Assembly: GCA_013397455.1 (NCBI GenBank)
Contig: VYZB01000225.1
Span: forward strand, 582,176 to 646,175
Source of the DNA: Crotophaga sulcirostris
Lineage: Eukaryota > Chordata > Aves > Cuculiformes > Crotophagidae
Direction: 5' to 3'
Length of the DNA stretch: 64,000 bases
Shown here: piece after piece, positions 23,801 to 33,900 of the stretch
Position numbering within the stretch: position 1 is the first letter of the stretch
Layout: every line of letters starts with the position of its first letter
Made by a program: the position numbers and the translations under genes
The notes under the pieces: model-generated
Database searches by the model: none
What the model saw: the letters and a program-made list of their open reading frames with translations, nothing else
Told to the model about the DNA's origin: nothing

Positions 23801-26800
23801 TTTTGCTCTGAGACCATTTTAATTTCTGGCTATGTGTTCAAATCATAGACTTAATTACATGTGCATGATAGCATGCAAAGCCTGAGAAGCTAGTTACACT
23901 TTTCCCAAAATACACACACACCTCCCCATTGCCCCCCTAAACAAAACATTGTTTATCTCATGAGTGCTGATACTTTCCAGATATCAAATAAAGCTACCCT
24001 GCAAACTGGGTCTTGTATCCTTTGTGCTATTAGTTTGCCATCCCTGATAAATTCCAGCGTGGATCCTGAAACAATGAGATACTTGTTCTTTAGATAGTTT
24101 GATATTTTTAATTAAGTTGCTCTGAGAATGGAGAAATCTCACTCTACACAGGCTGCATACTTTCTTTTGCGGAGCAGTACTTCTGCCTCTCTGAATGAAG
24201 CTGTAGTCAACACCTGTGTGCACACCTGACTGGCTCTCTTTGTGATTAGGTGCAGGCTGAATCCTGCAGGATTGCTGTGTGGAACAAGGTGGCACACTAA
24301 TGCATGCTTATGCACAAACACATTCCCCCTGCCCCCCAGTAATTAGACTTCTCTGCACTTTAAAACATATTCTTGACAGTTACCATGTTTATTCAAAAGT
24401 AACAAACTCAACACCAACATACAGATTAACATGAAGACTTGCATAGGAAAACAGTAATTTGGGGTCAAATCGTAGACTAGAGTTATTGCTATGGATATCA
24501 CTTTAGTGTGTGTTAATGTAATTATTACAGACACCCAAGAGATGCACAATACAGTTCTTTTATTTGCTTGCCTTGGAGAACACAGTACCCATACTGAAAT
24601 TAAAATGCTTAATAAAAAAGGGGAGTTTACATTGAATTTCAAAAGGGATTTATCAGAAGCTCTAACAAGAAAATGGATGAGACTGTGGAAGAAGGAAGAC
24701 CTAGAACTGATATGAAGAATTTTATTCTTAAAAACAATCTTATGTAATTAAAATCTGTGGTATTACTCTATTTTTTTTGTTTCCTTGGGAAATAATTAAG
24801 CACTCCTTTCTGATCATTTTATGGAATCAATGCTCTGTTTGCAGTGTTAGCATTATTTGTTTCTGGGAAGTGCACATTTATGGATGGTAATCAGTTTTAA
24901 ATAGCTAACATTAAATACAAAATAGCCTTCTTTTCCCTCAACAGAGAATCCCATGAATGAAGGGCTGGGAGGGATCTTACTATCTTAGCATGGGGTGCTC
25001 CAGCTGGGGGGGAGCTGGCCACAGTTCCAGGTCTTCATTCAATTTTGCTTTGATTTTGATTCAGTCAGGCACTTATTTTGCATCCTCCTCCAGAAGAGTG
25101 GGAAGGAGCAACCCTCAGTGTCTCACAAGAGTCATCTTTAACCTGTGCAGTCTGAGCTTGAGGTCTGAAAGCTCCTGGGTGGGACCTGAGCAAATAAAGG
25201 ACGCGAATGGGGAATAAACTGATGGGAGCAAAGGGAATAATTTCAAGCACACGGTGGACGGCAGCAAAGGAAACAGCAGTCTGGAAATGTGCAGGAGTGA
25301 AGAAGAACAGTTCTTCCCTTATCTCTCCACTTGTCTGTTCCATCCTCCAAATTGTACAGGGAGATACGCCACGGGACAGATTGGTTTTCATCCCACAGCT
25401 GTTTGCTTTGTCTGCTCTTCTCAGAGTCTAAACAAATCAGGTTGGTAGAGCTGGAGGAAGATGGGAGGACTGGGATGTGTATGGGAGAATTGGTTTGAAC
25501 CCCAGTAGCTGCTTCTGCAGTTGCTCAGGAAAATAAGCTGCTGATGGCAGAGTGAAGAGTTGACAGCAGAAAGGTGGAACAGGAGGCTTGGAGGAACTCA
25601 GGGATGTGGGTGCAAAGAGCTCATCCAATCTGGTGAAGAATTACTTTACCTTGTTCTTCTCCCACAGTTTAGCCCTGTCCTTTCCTTAAGGTTGTGCGTT
25701 GTCAGCCTGCAGCTTGTCAGCCTTCCAGATACCCACCTCTCCTTGCAGAAAAGGCCATGGCAGAGAGTGCCTCTACCTTCAGCTCATGCACCCACATGCA
25801 GTGATCTAAGGCACAGTGTTTTGTTACCAAATCTACCATACTTACCCTTTTATGGGGTTTCTTCCTCTTCAGAATTTATTTAGAGACTCCTCCTAAAACA
25901 GTAGCAGATATAGTGCTGCTAATCATCTCTGTGCTTTAAAATACTTCTAAATGAAACCTAAGTACCAGCCAGTGCTTGAAATCTAATTACAGGAATTCAC
26001 TTGAGATGCAAGTTTCTTTGAATTTGTTAAAGATGGAACTGAAATAGAAAAATAACACCTAAGAAAGATTGGCTTCTACTGGGAGAAAGTCACTCTGTTT
26101 GCCCATCTGCCATGTCTCCCAGGCCTAGCATAGAGCCAGGATGGCACTGGGTCACTAAATCTCAGATATTTATCTAAACCAACGAAAAAGTCAGAACCAG
26201 TACTAGAAATACTGTGCTGCCCTGGCTCCATTCCCTCCTCTGCATAGAGACTGATTTAAGTGTCTACCAAAAGTAGAAGGTCTTTAACTTCCACTGTGTT
26301 AGAGTACTCATAAATTGTGAAACCTATTATTTCTGAGCTCTCTGTCTGTGGGACATCTCGAGTTTCTCCTCAGAGCGTTGACTCTGCATCAGTGCCACTG
26401 GGAGGCTGAGAACACTCTTGTGAGCCTGGGTGATGCTGTCCTAGCTGTACCAGGGCAGCTGCTGTATCAGGGATATGGGGAGATGGTGTAAAAAGCAATA
26501 AATTCCTGACTTTCATGTGTGTGGGATGTGGGCAAGCAGATTGTGGCCATTTTCTGGTCTCTGCTCATTATGTGACTTAAACCCCACATTTTGTATGCAT
26601 GTGTATGGGTTCGTGTGGCTGTGGGGAGCACCAGGGGCTTTGCAGAGCTTGGCTTCGAACAAAAGGAAATAAGAAGATGTAAAAAGGTATTCCTTGAAGT
26701 GCAGCAGCATGGAGACAAAACCAAGAAGGGAGAAATTATGCCAGAAATACAGCACTTGAGCCTGTGTTTAAGAGCTAGTGTGAAGGGGAGGGCTGCTCAG

Positions 26801-28041
26801 CTTCATGATGCTCTTTATGTTGCTCACCTGTGGCTGTACTGGGGATGCAACGAGGATAATGAGGTAATGGTTATACCAGGCCTAATGCAGAGTAGAATTA
26901 AAGCTTGTGTCTTCATAAGTGACATATAAATTAGTGAGACAATTTAAGAGAAGTTTCTGCCTCTCTTTTTATGGCCTGTGCAGTTGGCCTGGCACTAGCT
27001 GCATGTATCGGAGCCCCCAGGTGTGTTCAGCTATCTTGGAGGCACGCAGTGTGGTGGATTTATGAATCCACAGAAGTTGCAGTGCTAAGCATGGTTGCCT
27101 TTTTCTCCTGATTAGCTCTCTCTTATTAGGATATATTGCTCTGCCAGTTGAGTTGAGTGCTAGTTCCCAAGACTGTGCATGGTGGAGTTGCTTTGTGTGG
27201 CTTAACCAGACAGTGTGGACAAACCTTGAGCTTTCTGGGGATGGATTTGTTCCCTACCAGCGCTCTTAAAAGTTCCCTCAGGCTTAGTGCAAAGTAAATA
27301 TAACATTCTTGCCTGCCAGAAATAAAGGCTCTGGTAGGGGATGGGATTTCCCTAATCGCCTCAAATTGCAATAAAATAAAATACTAGCAGCCAATATGAT
27401 CTCAGGAGCCCTTTCTCAATCAGAATCCTCAGACTCTTCTGCACTGCAAGAAGCAAGTCCTCTAATAGCTGCCGTTGAATGGGATTGCAGTGTTACAGGG
27501 TGCCCTGTCCAAAACAGCTGTGCCCAAGGAGAAGAGATTCCTGCATATTGGGTGACATACAAAATGGAAACAAGACTGCAATTAGTGTGTTTAGGTTGCA
27601 GCATTTGATTATTTGTCGAATCCTCTGTAATTGCTCTGTGTCCTCTGAGCAGAACTGGCTGTTAAGATGTGGCGTGACTTGCAGGGAAGATTTGTGGAGC
27701 TTGTCAAGAAATTTATCAAATTGTCATTTATTATTATTCAGTATTATGAGTACACTGGCATACTATCTTTCCGTTTACAAGCGTACAAATTTGCTTCCCT
27801 GCTGAAATAAACCTCTTCTAACTCAGAAAATGTGTTTGCACAGAGAGAGAAAAAGAGACTGTTAAGCAAATTAATGGCTTAATGATGATTGTTTATTATT
27901 TGTATTACAGTAGTATTTAAACTGAGACTGGATCTTTTATGTGTTCAGTGTTGCACAAAGGCTGATAGCAAAAGCAGGTTCCCCAAAGAACTAAATGGAG
28001 AACAGATAAAAGACAGAAGAAAAATTACTTTTCCTGGATCT
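17861..28041. other. Ten kilobases of non-coding DNA, nothing firmly recognised
   Basis: No CR1, LTR or clear SINE was seen. Open frames reach about 112 codons (for example 25065-25391 minus, 25560-25883 plus, 26591-26929 plus) and overlap one another on both strands in the GC-richer parts, which marks them as chance frames. A short CA repeat is at 23911-23921. A strong acceptor-like tract ends at 27129, followed by a 45-codon open frame without a donor. This is probably intron or intergenic DNA. Confidence 0.5.
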
Positions 28042-28135
28042 GAGAAGTAGAGAAAGGAGCTGCCTTGCCTGGGGTTACGTAGTAGTCTATGGCAGAGCTT
28101 GGATGTGAACCCAGATATATCAGTACAACTCTTTT
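28042..28135 (-). mobile_element. MIR-like (CORE-SINE) relic
   Basis: The text CTTGCCTGGGGTTACGTAGT followed by TATGGCAGAGCTTGGATG and TGAACCCAGA matches, in reverse orientation, the MIR region usually written 'cttgcccaaggtcacacagctagtaagtggcagagccgggattcgaacccagg'. The last part corresponds to the tRNA-derived B-box region. Divergence is high, as expected for a SINE active in early amniotes. MIR-type relics are known in bird and reptile genomes. The call is by eye and the ends are approximate. Confidence 0.6.
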
Positions 28136-28400
28136 CCCACAAATTGATGTGGCATCTTGATTTTTATCTAGTATTTCATTAACTACTTAGCTTTGCACTG
28201 GTGAAAGCATCTGTGCTTCTCTACTTAAGAAAGCACACACTTTGCTTGTGTGTACGTGGGTACAAAAAGCTAACATTCACATCAGAAAATGTCTTTTATG
28301 TCTCATTCTTCCATACGTGTGTTTCCTAGGAAGATACATCTGTCAGCAACTGCAAACCCCATTGGTAATACTTGTTAAATGCAAAATCAACCTGTCTCTT

Positions 28401-28475
28401 GGGCACCGGGCTGGGATTCAGGTGATCTGAGTGCTAGCCTGGCTCCTGCCAGGTAGGCTTCCCTCTGGTAAAGTG
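28401..28475 (+). mobile_element. Second MIR-like SINE relic, opposite orientation
   Basis: GGGCTGGGATTCAGGTGATC followed by TGAGTGCTAGCCTGGCTCCT resembles the 5' tRNA-derived part of amniote MIR-type SINEs ('gggactgggagtcaggagacctgggttctagtcctggctctgcca'). The downstream CORE part cannot be followed. It lies about 270 bases from the first relic and points the other way, so it is a separate insertion or a later inversion. Confidence 0.4.
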
Positions 28476-28488
28476 CCATTTTATGTTG

Positions 28489-28554
28489 TTTGTTTCCTAT
28501 TTTACTGCATTTTTGTTTCCTATTTTACTGCATTTTTGTTTCCTATTTTACTGC
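28489..28554 (+). repeat. 23-base tandem repeat, almost three copies
   Basis: The unit TGTTTCCTATTTTACTGCAT (plus TTT) starts at 28491, 28514 and 28537, an exact 23-base period. The third copy is cut after CTGC at 28554. Copies are identical over the shared bases, so the amplification is recent or maintained. The unit is pyrimidine-rich and runs into CTCTTTCAG, so it lengthens the pyrimidine tract of the acceptor-like site at 28563. Confidence 0.95.
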
Positions 28555-28563
28555 CTCTTTCAG

Positions 28564-28611
28564 CCTCACACTGGTTACCACCACCATGACCATCTCCCAA
28601 AGTCAGACCAG
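28564..28611 (+). other. Exon-like segment behind a repeat-built acceptor
   Basis: The acceptor (TGCCTCTTTCAG ending at 28563, with the tandem repeat as upstream pyrimidine tract) is followed by 48 bases open in one frame (PHTGYHHHDHLPKSDQ) and a mediocre donor CCAG|GTGATT. The length is a multiple of three. No family is recognised and no partner exon was found. It may be a pseudo-exon. Confidence 0.1.
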
Positions 28612-29360
28612 GTGATTACAATCTTTCTGTATTGTCCTCAGCTGAGCTGTAGGAGCCCAGGCACCTCTCATTATTGCTTTGTTCCTTGGAAACCACTTAA
28701 AAGGGAGCTGGAAGGGCCTGCCCCCACTCTCCTGTGGTGAAGCATCCTGTGGAAGGCCCCGGGCAAGTTCTGAGCTGCTGGCAAACTGCAGTGAGAGGGC
28801 TGAGCCCCATAGTGGGGTATGTTGGGGCGGGCAGCTGTGTGGGTCTGGGGGGAAGCAGGGTGGCTGTAGTGTGACTCTGAGACAGGTTCTTGCAGCTTTG
28901 GTTGGGGGTAGTCTGGGCTTTGGCACAAATATTTTTTTTTTGCCCCAGAGCTTTCTAACCTTGCTGCAGTGCAAGTGCCTGGAAAAGAGCAATGTTCCCC
29001 CCATTGCTGGCTCCCCAAAGCCTGCACTTCAACCCTCTGCCAGGTTCCAGGAGTGCGCTACTCTGTGTTTTCGTGTTATTTTGCACATGGCATTGAGGCT
29101 TTTAGCTGGGCTGGGCAGTAAAAGAAGATGAAGAGATCCTTTCATTAAGTGTCTCCTGGTGTTTGCTGCCACTTTAGTTTTGCACAGGTGGCCCAGCACT
29201 GCTATCTGCCCCGGGGGCTTTCCACTCTCCCTTGCTGAAACAGGCATTTCACCCACACTACAGGGTTTGTGCTTTTGGTTTTTGTTTTGTGTTTTTTTTT
29301 TTTTTATGAAGCACTGGCTCCTTTCCTAAGGCAGAAGTTTCTTTAAGAAGGAGCTTCCTG
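28612..29360. other. G-rich non-coding block
   Basis: About 28700-29130 is richer in G and C than its surroundings, with several G runs (for example TGGGGCGGGC near 28824). It has long overlapping open frames on both strands (133, 118 and 150 codons). Three overlapping frames with none protein-like is a composition effect. There are too few CpGs for a CpG island. A T14 run lies at 29292-29305. Confidence 0.5.
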
Positions 29361-29460
29361 CAGTCTACAGTATTTACTTTTTAATTAGTTGAGCTAATGT
29401 GCAATTAATGTTTATAATGCAAACCTGTTTGGAGCCATCCATTCACTTAATGAGAACGCT
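29361..29460. promoter_or_regulatory. Homeodomain-motif-rich patch, possibly conserved
   Basis: Within 100 bases there are TTTTTAATTAGTTGAGCTAA, GCAATTAATG, TTTATAATGC and CACTTAATGAG, all of the TAAT(T/G) type bound by homeodomain proteins. AT-rich DNA produces such sites by chance, so this is suggestive only. It sits about 160 bases before the exon-like segment at 29625. Confidence 0.15.
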
Positions 29461-29624
29461 CTGAAATAGTTGTATTTTCTTCAGCGTTTTTTCTTTGTGA
29501 ACAAAATTCTGTGGCCGTGCAACAGCATTTTTCTTGAACCTTGGTGTAAGCTTGGCTGTCCCTACAAAGTCTGGTCCACTAGAGACTAGCCCTGATGAAC
29601 TTTTTGTTCTTTACTCTCTAACAG

Positions 29625-29724
29625 GTTTGTAACACTTTCCGGAACAAAATGAACCAGAACAGAACATCTACCACTGCCAGGAATTTTTTTCAGTCTGCTT
29701 GATGCTTGTCCGTTTTTCCAGTCT
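29625..29724 (+). other. Candidate non-coding exon (100 bases)
   Basis: The acceptor TTCTTTACTCTCTAACAG ends at 29624 and contains a branch-like CTAAC. The donor CAGTCT|GTAAGT is close to consensus. All three frames contain a stop (one opens VCNTFRNKMNQNRTSTTARN and stops near the 3' end), so it cannot be an ordinary internal coding exon. It could be an untranslated or lncRNA exon, or a pseudo-exon. No transcript evidence is available. Confidence 0.15.
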
Positions 29725-30883
29725 GTAAGTAAAATTCTACACTTTGCTTCAGATTTGAGCTAGTCTGAAATTGGATTTTCTCTAGTAGATATCTTTGCTA
29801 TTGGATACAGAAAGGTTTTTTTTGTTTGTTTTTAGTCATGTATTGTCTTGTGTCTTCCTTCCCCCCACCCCGTCCCAATAAGCAAGTTAGAGATAACTTT
29901 TTGCAATGTGTTGATGCAACAAGCTTGGGCAAATCACAGTTAAAGAAACTTGGACAAAAACATATGATAATTATTTAATCCTAGATACAATTCAAGTGTA
30001 GATATTTAGAAATGCAAGTACTACATTCACTTAGTGGGAAAGAAGATCAGGGGCTGGACAATCTGTAACAAGGAAACTGAACTTCTTCCAGTAAAACAGG
30101 AAAGAACTTGGAATTACTGCGCTATCCTTCATGTATGCACTGATAGAGTGGTTAATAACATCTTGGAATAATCAGAATTACATTTGCCTACCACAGTTAT
30201 GCTGTATGTGACTGTTGCATGTGGCAATTGAAACTGCAAAATCGTATAAAGACTTAAAAGTGAGAGTCTGTGTCTCAGATTGTGCTGAGCTCTTACAGAT
30301 TGTTTTACATATTTGAACCCACTGGCAAACATAATATGCACATCAGTGATGGTAATTACAGAAAAAGCCCCTGCTCATTTCCCAGGTAACTGCTGCCACT
30401 GACTGATGCATTGCATCTCAAAATGCAGCTTGCTGTTTGCAAAGAATGAAATGCATTGCTCAGATACTGCTGCTAGTGAGTTTGGCAGGTGCTTAATTAC
30501 GTCCTTAACTCCAGACAGAGCAGAAAAGATGTTAATTACTGTGGGTTTTGTTTGTTTCTGTTTGGTGGGGTTTTTTTAAGTAGAATCTGTGATCTGCAGG
30601 TGAGAAAGGAAGTTGGTTTCATAGGGGATATTGAAACTGCCTGAACTGTGACACCCTGCTAGGTCACCTGCACTGGGATACCAGTTCCCTGAGCTCTTGG
30701 TAGTTGCAAGAAAGGGTCTTTGAAGGGAAGGGAGAATTACAAGTCAGGCTCTTCCTTTGACTTCCCCTCTAGAGGGTCTGGATTTCCTCTTGAGTGTCTG
30801 GGAACCTGTGGGTACTGTAACTGTGGTGATGCCTAAAGCTGTCTGCTGTGAATTACGTGATCTCCATCTACAATGTTGTCCTT
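29725..30883. other. Non-coding stretch, nothing recognised
   Basis: AT-rich sequence with T runs and no recognisable transposon, gene or RNA. Open frames are at most 70 codons. Confidence 0.55.
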
Positions 30884-30970
30884 GTTTTAAAGATCAGGGA
30901 GACAAATGCAATCGTAGCAAAGGCAGACTCAGAATTTGGGTTTCATGACTCCAACCTTGTGTCCTGTACG
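30884..30970 (-). mobile_element. Possible MIR-like SINE relic
   Basis: TTTTAAAGATCAGGGAGACA, then AGGCAGACTCAGAATTTGGG and CATGACTCCAACCTTGTGTC, resembles reverse-oriented MIR ('ttttacagatgaggaaact...ggcagagccgggattcgaacccaggtctcctgactcc') with the middle part lost. Divergence is high and the alignment was made by eye, so this is tentative. Confidence 0.3.
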
Positions 30971-33900
30971 TACTGGGGTGACCCATACCTGTTGCAAAGG
31001 GGCTTCTTATCTGCTTATAATTAAAATGTGCATGAGTGTCTTCCAGACATAAACAACTTTGTTTTCATATCCCGCTCTGTGCGGAGTACAGGTGTGCTAA
31101 AGGTATGTGTGTTTCTGTGAATGTTACAGAAAGCCTGCTATCCCCAGCACATGGAAGTAAGATTAACAATATGCATTTAATTGCATGTTCCTGGCAGCTG
31201 CCCTGAGCCATCCACCTCTCTGCAGCAGGACAACTCCAGTAAACATTGCAATTACCTTGCACTGCAAAAGTCCCTCTGCTGCCTAATGACTTCATATCAC
31301 TCTTGCAGCATGCTGTTCTCTGCTGCTACAAATTAGGCTTGTCAGAGGGATTATAGTGAACCTGATTTCAGGGATTTGTATTATTTATATTATAAATATT
31401 GTGTAAGAATAGGATTTGAAATGGAAGTTGGAGTTTTAATGTATTTGTAGATAGCATACAATTTGAAATATTTAGTCGGTGAAGAGTGAGATAAGGAACA
31501 AAAATTTAGGGGAACGAACCCTTTTTATTTCGTAGTGCTGCAGCTAAAAAAGTAATCTGTTGTCTATACATGTCTGTAGGAATTGGCATGGCTAATGTGG
31601 GTTAACTGTGAAAACTATAGGCCTGATCCTGCTGTGTAGGCACAGATCATAATTTTTGTTTTCAGTATGTAAGTGCTGTTAGAAATGCAGACAGCTGGGG
31701 GAAAGTAGTGCCTCCTACTGTGACTTGATCTCATGGCCCTGCTCTCTAGGGAATTTGGGTAAGTGCTCAATTTGCTGTTGGGAAAGCCTATGCTGAGTGA
31801 TGATGGCCTTTATCGAGCTTGGAGGAGCTGATACCAGCACTAGAAGAGGTGGCTGATCTGGCTTAGGTGGCTTGTGTTGTGGAATGGAAGTGGTGATGAG
31901 TAGGCAAAAACTGTTTGAGATCGGTTTCTGTACAATAATTAAGGACTATGAAACTAATCTTAGTTCTTGGGGAGTGCAGTAGGAAAACTTACTACTATCA
32001 TAACTGTTCTTGGACGTACCATATGCCCTACAGAGCATCCCTCTGGGCTGCTCATTTCCCAGGTGATCTGTATCTCTTGCTCGCCTTCACCTACACATCC
32101 CTCTGATTTTCATAACGGGCTTCATTTTTTGACCTTGCTACCTTTTTCTGGCCAAAAGTCTGTTAATGCTAGGACCTAATTGGTATGAATGCAATGCACT
32201 CAAAAGGGAATTAACTGATTTGGTGGGAATAACTACACTGGCAGGGGAATGCTCAGGGTTCTCACCCTGAATGGTCAGAACTGTAAGAGTTTTGGAAACC
32301 CTGCATATCCTGGGGTTCCTTAGTTCTGTCTCTTTTGGTTTAGCGTACTGTCAATATAAGGGAAAAAAATCACTATCTAGAATATTTATCCCTCTTCAGT
32401 ACAGGGAGTGAGACAAATGGTGGTTTCTCCCTTGGTGTCCCACAGCTCTCTAATTCTAAAAGAGGTGAAACAAGGGAGGTGTTTGAGGATATAATAATAA
32501 AAGGAAAGAAAATAAGGAAAATACAGTGTAGCTGTGGCGGTCAGAAAGATGGCAGATGTTAGGGAATTGAGATTTTTAAGACGCACTAATTGGTAATATC
32601 CCTTCATATTTCAGACTTAATCCTGTTCAGTACTAAGGTCCAGTGTCATGTAAGTGAAAGGCAGGGATTCCTACTATGCATTAATAAGACCCATGCTCTA
32701 TGGGACCAGATTCCTCTTCACAAGCAACAATCCTTATGGTTTTCTTGAAATAGTAAAATCATGTCTCCACTGTCTTGCTCTGACTGGTGAAAACACTGAG
32801 GGAATAAGAGAATATGAACACTTGCTATAGCTATGTGGATCGTAGCACCTGAAGCACAAAGTAGACTTTTTAGGGCTCTTCAGCACCACTGCTGATCGAC
32901 CTGTGGCTCATCTTGAGATTATGGTATTGCCATGAAGTTGAGTGGGGACAGAAGTGTAAAACAGTGATTTGATTGTACAGTAATGAATTGTGTTCTTCAT
33001 ACCATCAGTTTCTGGGCTGTTAATTACAGTGAAGTGTTTCATGGTAGGAACTAAAGTAAAAGCCATTATGGTATTGGTCAGCATGGAAGTAATTATATCC
33101 TTTTGATTCGGTCTGTGTTGAAAAAAGGACTCAGTAAAGACTGTGATTCTTCTTCCTTCTGAAATAGGCATGTTCTAAAATAATTAAAACTGTCATCATC
33201 AATGCCTTAATGGAGGAGAATCAAGAAAAAGGCAAGACCACTGGGTGGGTCAGTTTGTAGGGCATTGAAATCAATATCCAATTATCAGACAGTGCTTTAA
33301 AAACTCTAGTGAAAAAAATCAGAAACAGTGACCTTAACTTGGAGTTCAATTACTCTTATTAATTTGAGTAACATTTCTTCTGAATGCACAAATTAAAACT
33401 CATCTCAGGGCATTTATTTCAGGCATAATTATGGGCTTGGAGTATGCACATGTGCAGGGAAAGAAAAACCTTTTTATGTAATGTTGCAAGACATGATGTG
33501 TAGGCAGTTCTTGGTGCAGAGTTTACATGCTGTGTTTGGTGATAGACTGACTGGACTTGTGCATCAGAGAGAGATTCCAGTGAAGAGCAGATGGTTCACC
33601 AAGATGATATAATGAGAGACAAGTCAAGCCCCGTTTTGGGGAAAAAAAACCAGAGAAAGTGTAGATACGCAGTACTTTTTTCAGTATCTTCTGCTCACGG
33701 TGTATATCCTTTCAGGAATAGCATCCAAAATGACTTTTAAGAACTTGCTATGCTTCAGAAAGAAAAGTAAAACCAAACAAGGTATGCTATACCCAAATGA
33801 AGACTGTAGAGCATCAGATAGAGGTTGCCATAGCAATGCCGCATGTAGGGCACAAAGAAGTGGAATAGTAAGAAGCCAGCAGGGTCATTAACATCATCAG

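Noticed and set aside
28603..29131. Three overlapping open frames of 118-150 codons on both strands
   Set aside because: The block is G/C-rich, which removes stops on both strands. None of the translations is protein-like.
32879..32889. TTCAGCACCAC, the left half of an RE1/REST site
   Set aside because: The right half-site is absent at any accepted spacing.
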